Below are positions 62,825-64,000 of a DNA stretch of 64,000 nt, in pieces. The notes under the pieces were generated by a model that searched no databases, was not told where the DNA came from, and worked only from the letters and a program-made list of their open reading frames with translations. Position numbers and translations under genes: made by a program. The DNA comes from Prosthecobacter sp. (GTDB lineage Bacteria; Verrucomicrobiota; Verrucomicrobiia; Verrucomicrobiales; Verrucomicrobiaceae). Position 1 is the first letter of the stretch; each line of letters begins with the position of its first letter. Location: NCBI RefSeq assembly GCF_014879935.1, contig NZ_JACSRD010000146.1:62001-126000 (forward strand), in the 5' to 3' direction.

Positions 62825-64000
62825 ATGGCACGCATCGGCACTCCTTTTTCCTCCACCGCAACGAAAGTCATGCTCCTCGGCTCGGGAGAGCTGGGCAAGG
62901 AGGTGGTGATCGAGCTCCAGCGCCTCGGTTGCGAGGTGATCGCGGTGGACCGCTACGCGAACGCCCCCGCCATGCAGGTGGCGCATCGCAGTCACGTGAT
63001 CTCCATGCTCGATGGGGACGCACTGCGCCGCATCGTGGATGTGGAAAAGCCGAACTGCATCGTGCCTGAAATCGAGGCGATCGCCACCGACACCCTGCTG
63101 GAACTGGAAAAAGAAGGCTATCGCGTCGTTCCCACCGCCCGCGCGGCCAAGCTCACGATGAATCGCGAGGGCATCCGCCGTCTCGCCGCCGAGGAGCTCG
63201 GCATCAAGACCTCGCCGTATGTGTTTGCGGCCACGGAGGAGGAATTCCGCGCCGGCATCGAGAAGATCGGCATGCCCTGCGTGGTGAAACCGATCATGAG
63301 CAGCTCCGGCAAGGGACAAAGTGTCGTGAAACGCAAAGCGGACATCGCCAAGGCCTGGCAATACGCGCAGGAAGGCGGACGTGCGGGGAAGGGGAAGGTG
63401 ATTGTCGAGGGCTTCGTCGAATTCGACTATGAAATCACCATGCTGACGGTGCGGCATGCCGGCGGCACATCCTTCTGCGCTCCAGTGGGGCATACCCAGA
63501 TCAAAGGCGACTATCGCGAATCCTGGCAGCCGCATCCGATGTCGAAAAAGGCGCTCAAGGCGGCGGAAAAGATGGCGGGAGCCATCACCGAGGCGCTCGG
63601 CGGCCGCGGGCTGTTCGGCGTGGAGCTGTTTGTCAAAGGTGACGACGTGATCTTCAGCGAAGTCTCGCCTCGCCCGCATGACACCGGCCTCGTCACGCTC
63701 ATCTCACAGGACTTGAGCGAGTTTGCGCTCCATGTGCGGGCGATTCTCGGCCTGCCGATTCCGAATGTCAGCCAGCACGGACCCAGCGCGAGCTGCGCCG
63801 TGCTCGTCGCTGGTGAATCCTCCCAAGTTCAGTTCGGCCGCCTCGACAAAGTGCTCGCCGAGCCCGACACGCAGATCCGCCTCTTCGGCAAACCCAACGT
63901 CAGCGGCCAGCGACGAATGGCCGTGACGCTCGCCCGCGCCAAAAACATCAACGAAGCCCGCGCCAAGGCCCACCGGGCTGCGAAAGCGATGCAGATCCGG
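62825..64000 (+). CDS. purT: Formate-dependent phosphoribosylglycinamide formyltransferase (3' end outside window)
   Basis: Starts at the ATG at 62825 ([24 protein letters not shown]). All 392 codons to the window edge are open. PurT of E. coli is 392 residues, so only a handful of residues are missing. The ATP-grasp fold is evident: [45 protein letters not shown] and [13 protein letters not shown]-like segments ([19 protein letters not shown]). It formylates glycinamide ribonucleotide with formate and ATP in purine synthesis. The ORF track does not list it because no stop is reached. Confidence 0.96.
   Translation, partial: MARIGTPFSSTATKVMLLGSGELGKEVVIELQRLGCEVIAVDRYANAPAMQVAHRSHVISMLDGDALRRIVDVEKPNCIVPEIEAIATDTLLELEKEGYRVVPTARAAKLTMNREGIRRLAAEELGIKTSPYVFAATEEEFRAGIEKIGMPCVVKPIMSSSGKGQSVVKRKADIAKAWQYAQEGGRAGKGKVIVEGFVEFDYEITMLTVRHAGGTSFCAPVGHTQIKGDYRESWQPHPMSKKALKAAEKMAGAITEALGGRGLFGVELFVKGDDVIFSEVSPRPHDTGLVTLISQDLSEFALHVRAILGLPIPNVSQHGPSASCAVLVAGESSQVQFGRLDKVLAEPDTQIRLFGKPNVSGQRRMAVTLARAKNINEARAKAHRAAKAMQIR

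Noticed and set aside
1-64000. CRISPR arrays, insertion sequences, integrases, rRNA genes or a replication origin
   Set aside because: I looked for regularly spaced repeats, transposase or integrase motifs, and dnaA/rRNA-like sequence and found none. The repeats seen are inside surface-protein genes.

Overview
The window is a GC-rich bacterial chromosome segment. The inventory points to Verrucomicrobiota, most likely a Verrucomicrobiaceae/Prosthecobacter-like lineage: giant autotransporter-repeat proteins with PEP-CTERM tails, planctomycete-type cytochrome proteins (PSCyt1/DUF1549, DUF1592, DUF1552), three Cys-type sulfatases, DUF1080, DUF1593 and many Tat-exported proteins. This placement is inferred from gene content; there is no rRNA in the window. 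Many starts lack a clear Shine-Dalgarno sequence, so several start choices rest on signal peptides and family length.

Layout. 1-642: 5' end of a secreted PSCyt1/DUF1549 cytochrome protein, cut by the window edge. 739-12450 (-): a 3903-residue PEP-CTERM beta-strand-repeat surface protein, divergent from a NarL-type sensor kinase and response regulator (12722-14940). 14934-16543: deoC and a divergent GntR/UTRA regulator sharing two palindromic operators. 16547-19595 (-): sugar isomerase-like protein, PqaA-like hydrolase, intrinsic terminator and 2-Cys peroxiredoxin. 19706-20462 (-): a two-gene unit resembling a toxin-antitoxin pair with an ADP-ribosyltransferase-like protein. 20526-25600 (-): DUF1592 protein, Tat protein of unknown function and an EF-hand-tailed sulfatase. 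25792-30054 (+): sucA, a hicB-hicA toxin-antitoxin module (hicA is too short for the ORF track) and a sucB that lacks the usual E3-binding domain. 30134-33016 (+): DUF502 membrane protein, MTH1-like Nudix hydrolase with a terminator over its stop codon, and a sulfatase. 33265-33335: tRNA-Gly(TCC).

33383-38713 (+): a compact polysaccharide-export module (small secreted protein, beta-barrel protein, Wzc-type tyrosine autokinase, two tandem Wza-like proteins) with no glycosyltransferases. 38770-43868 (-): ilvD and a 1101-residue lipoprotein of unknown function. 43992-49178 (+): di-haem cytochrome, iduronate-2-sulfatase-like enzyme, DUF1593, DUF1080 and LRR-like proteins, tightly packed or overlapping. 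49179-52056: a second kinase/regulator pair, arranged divergently, followed by a second PEP-CTERM repeat protein (52105-58049) broken by a single frameshift near 57193. 58100-60852: PhoD-like phosphatase and DUF1552 protein. 60899-62704 (-): accD and comF. 62825-64000: purT, missing only its last few codons.

Main themes. The cell exports enzymes that attack sulfated or modified polysaccharides, exports its own polysaccharide, and displays very large PEP-CTERM proteins. Both giant PEP-CTERM genes sit next to a HisKA_3 kinase and LuxR-type regulator, which suggests dedicated two-component control of surface-protein expression. Small toxin-antitoxin-like modules interrupt otherwise ordinary metabolic neighbourhoods.
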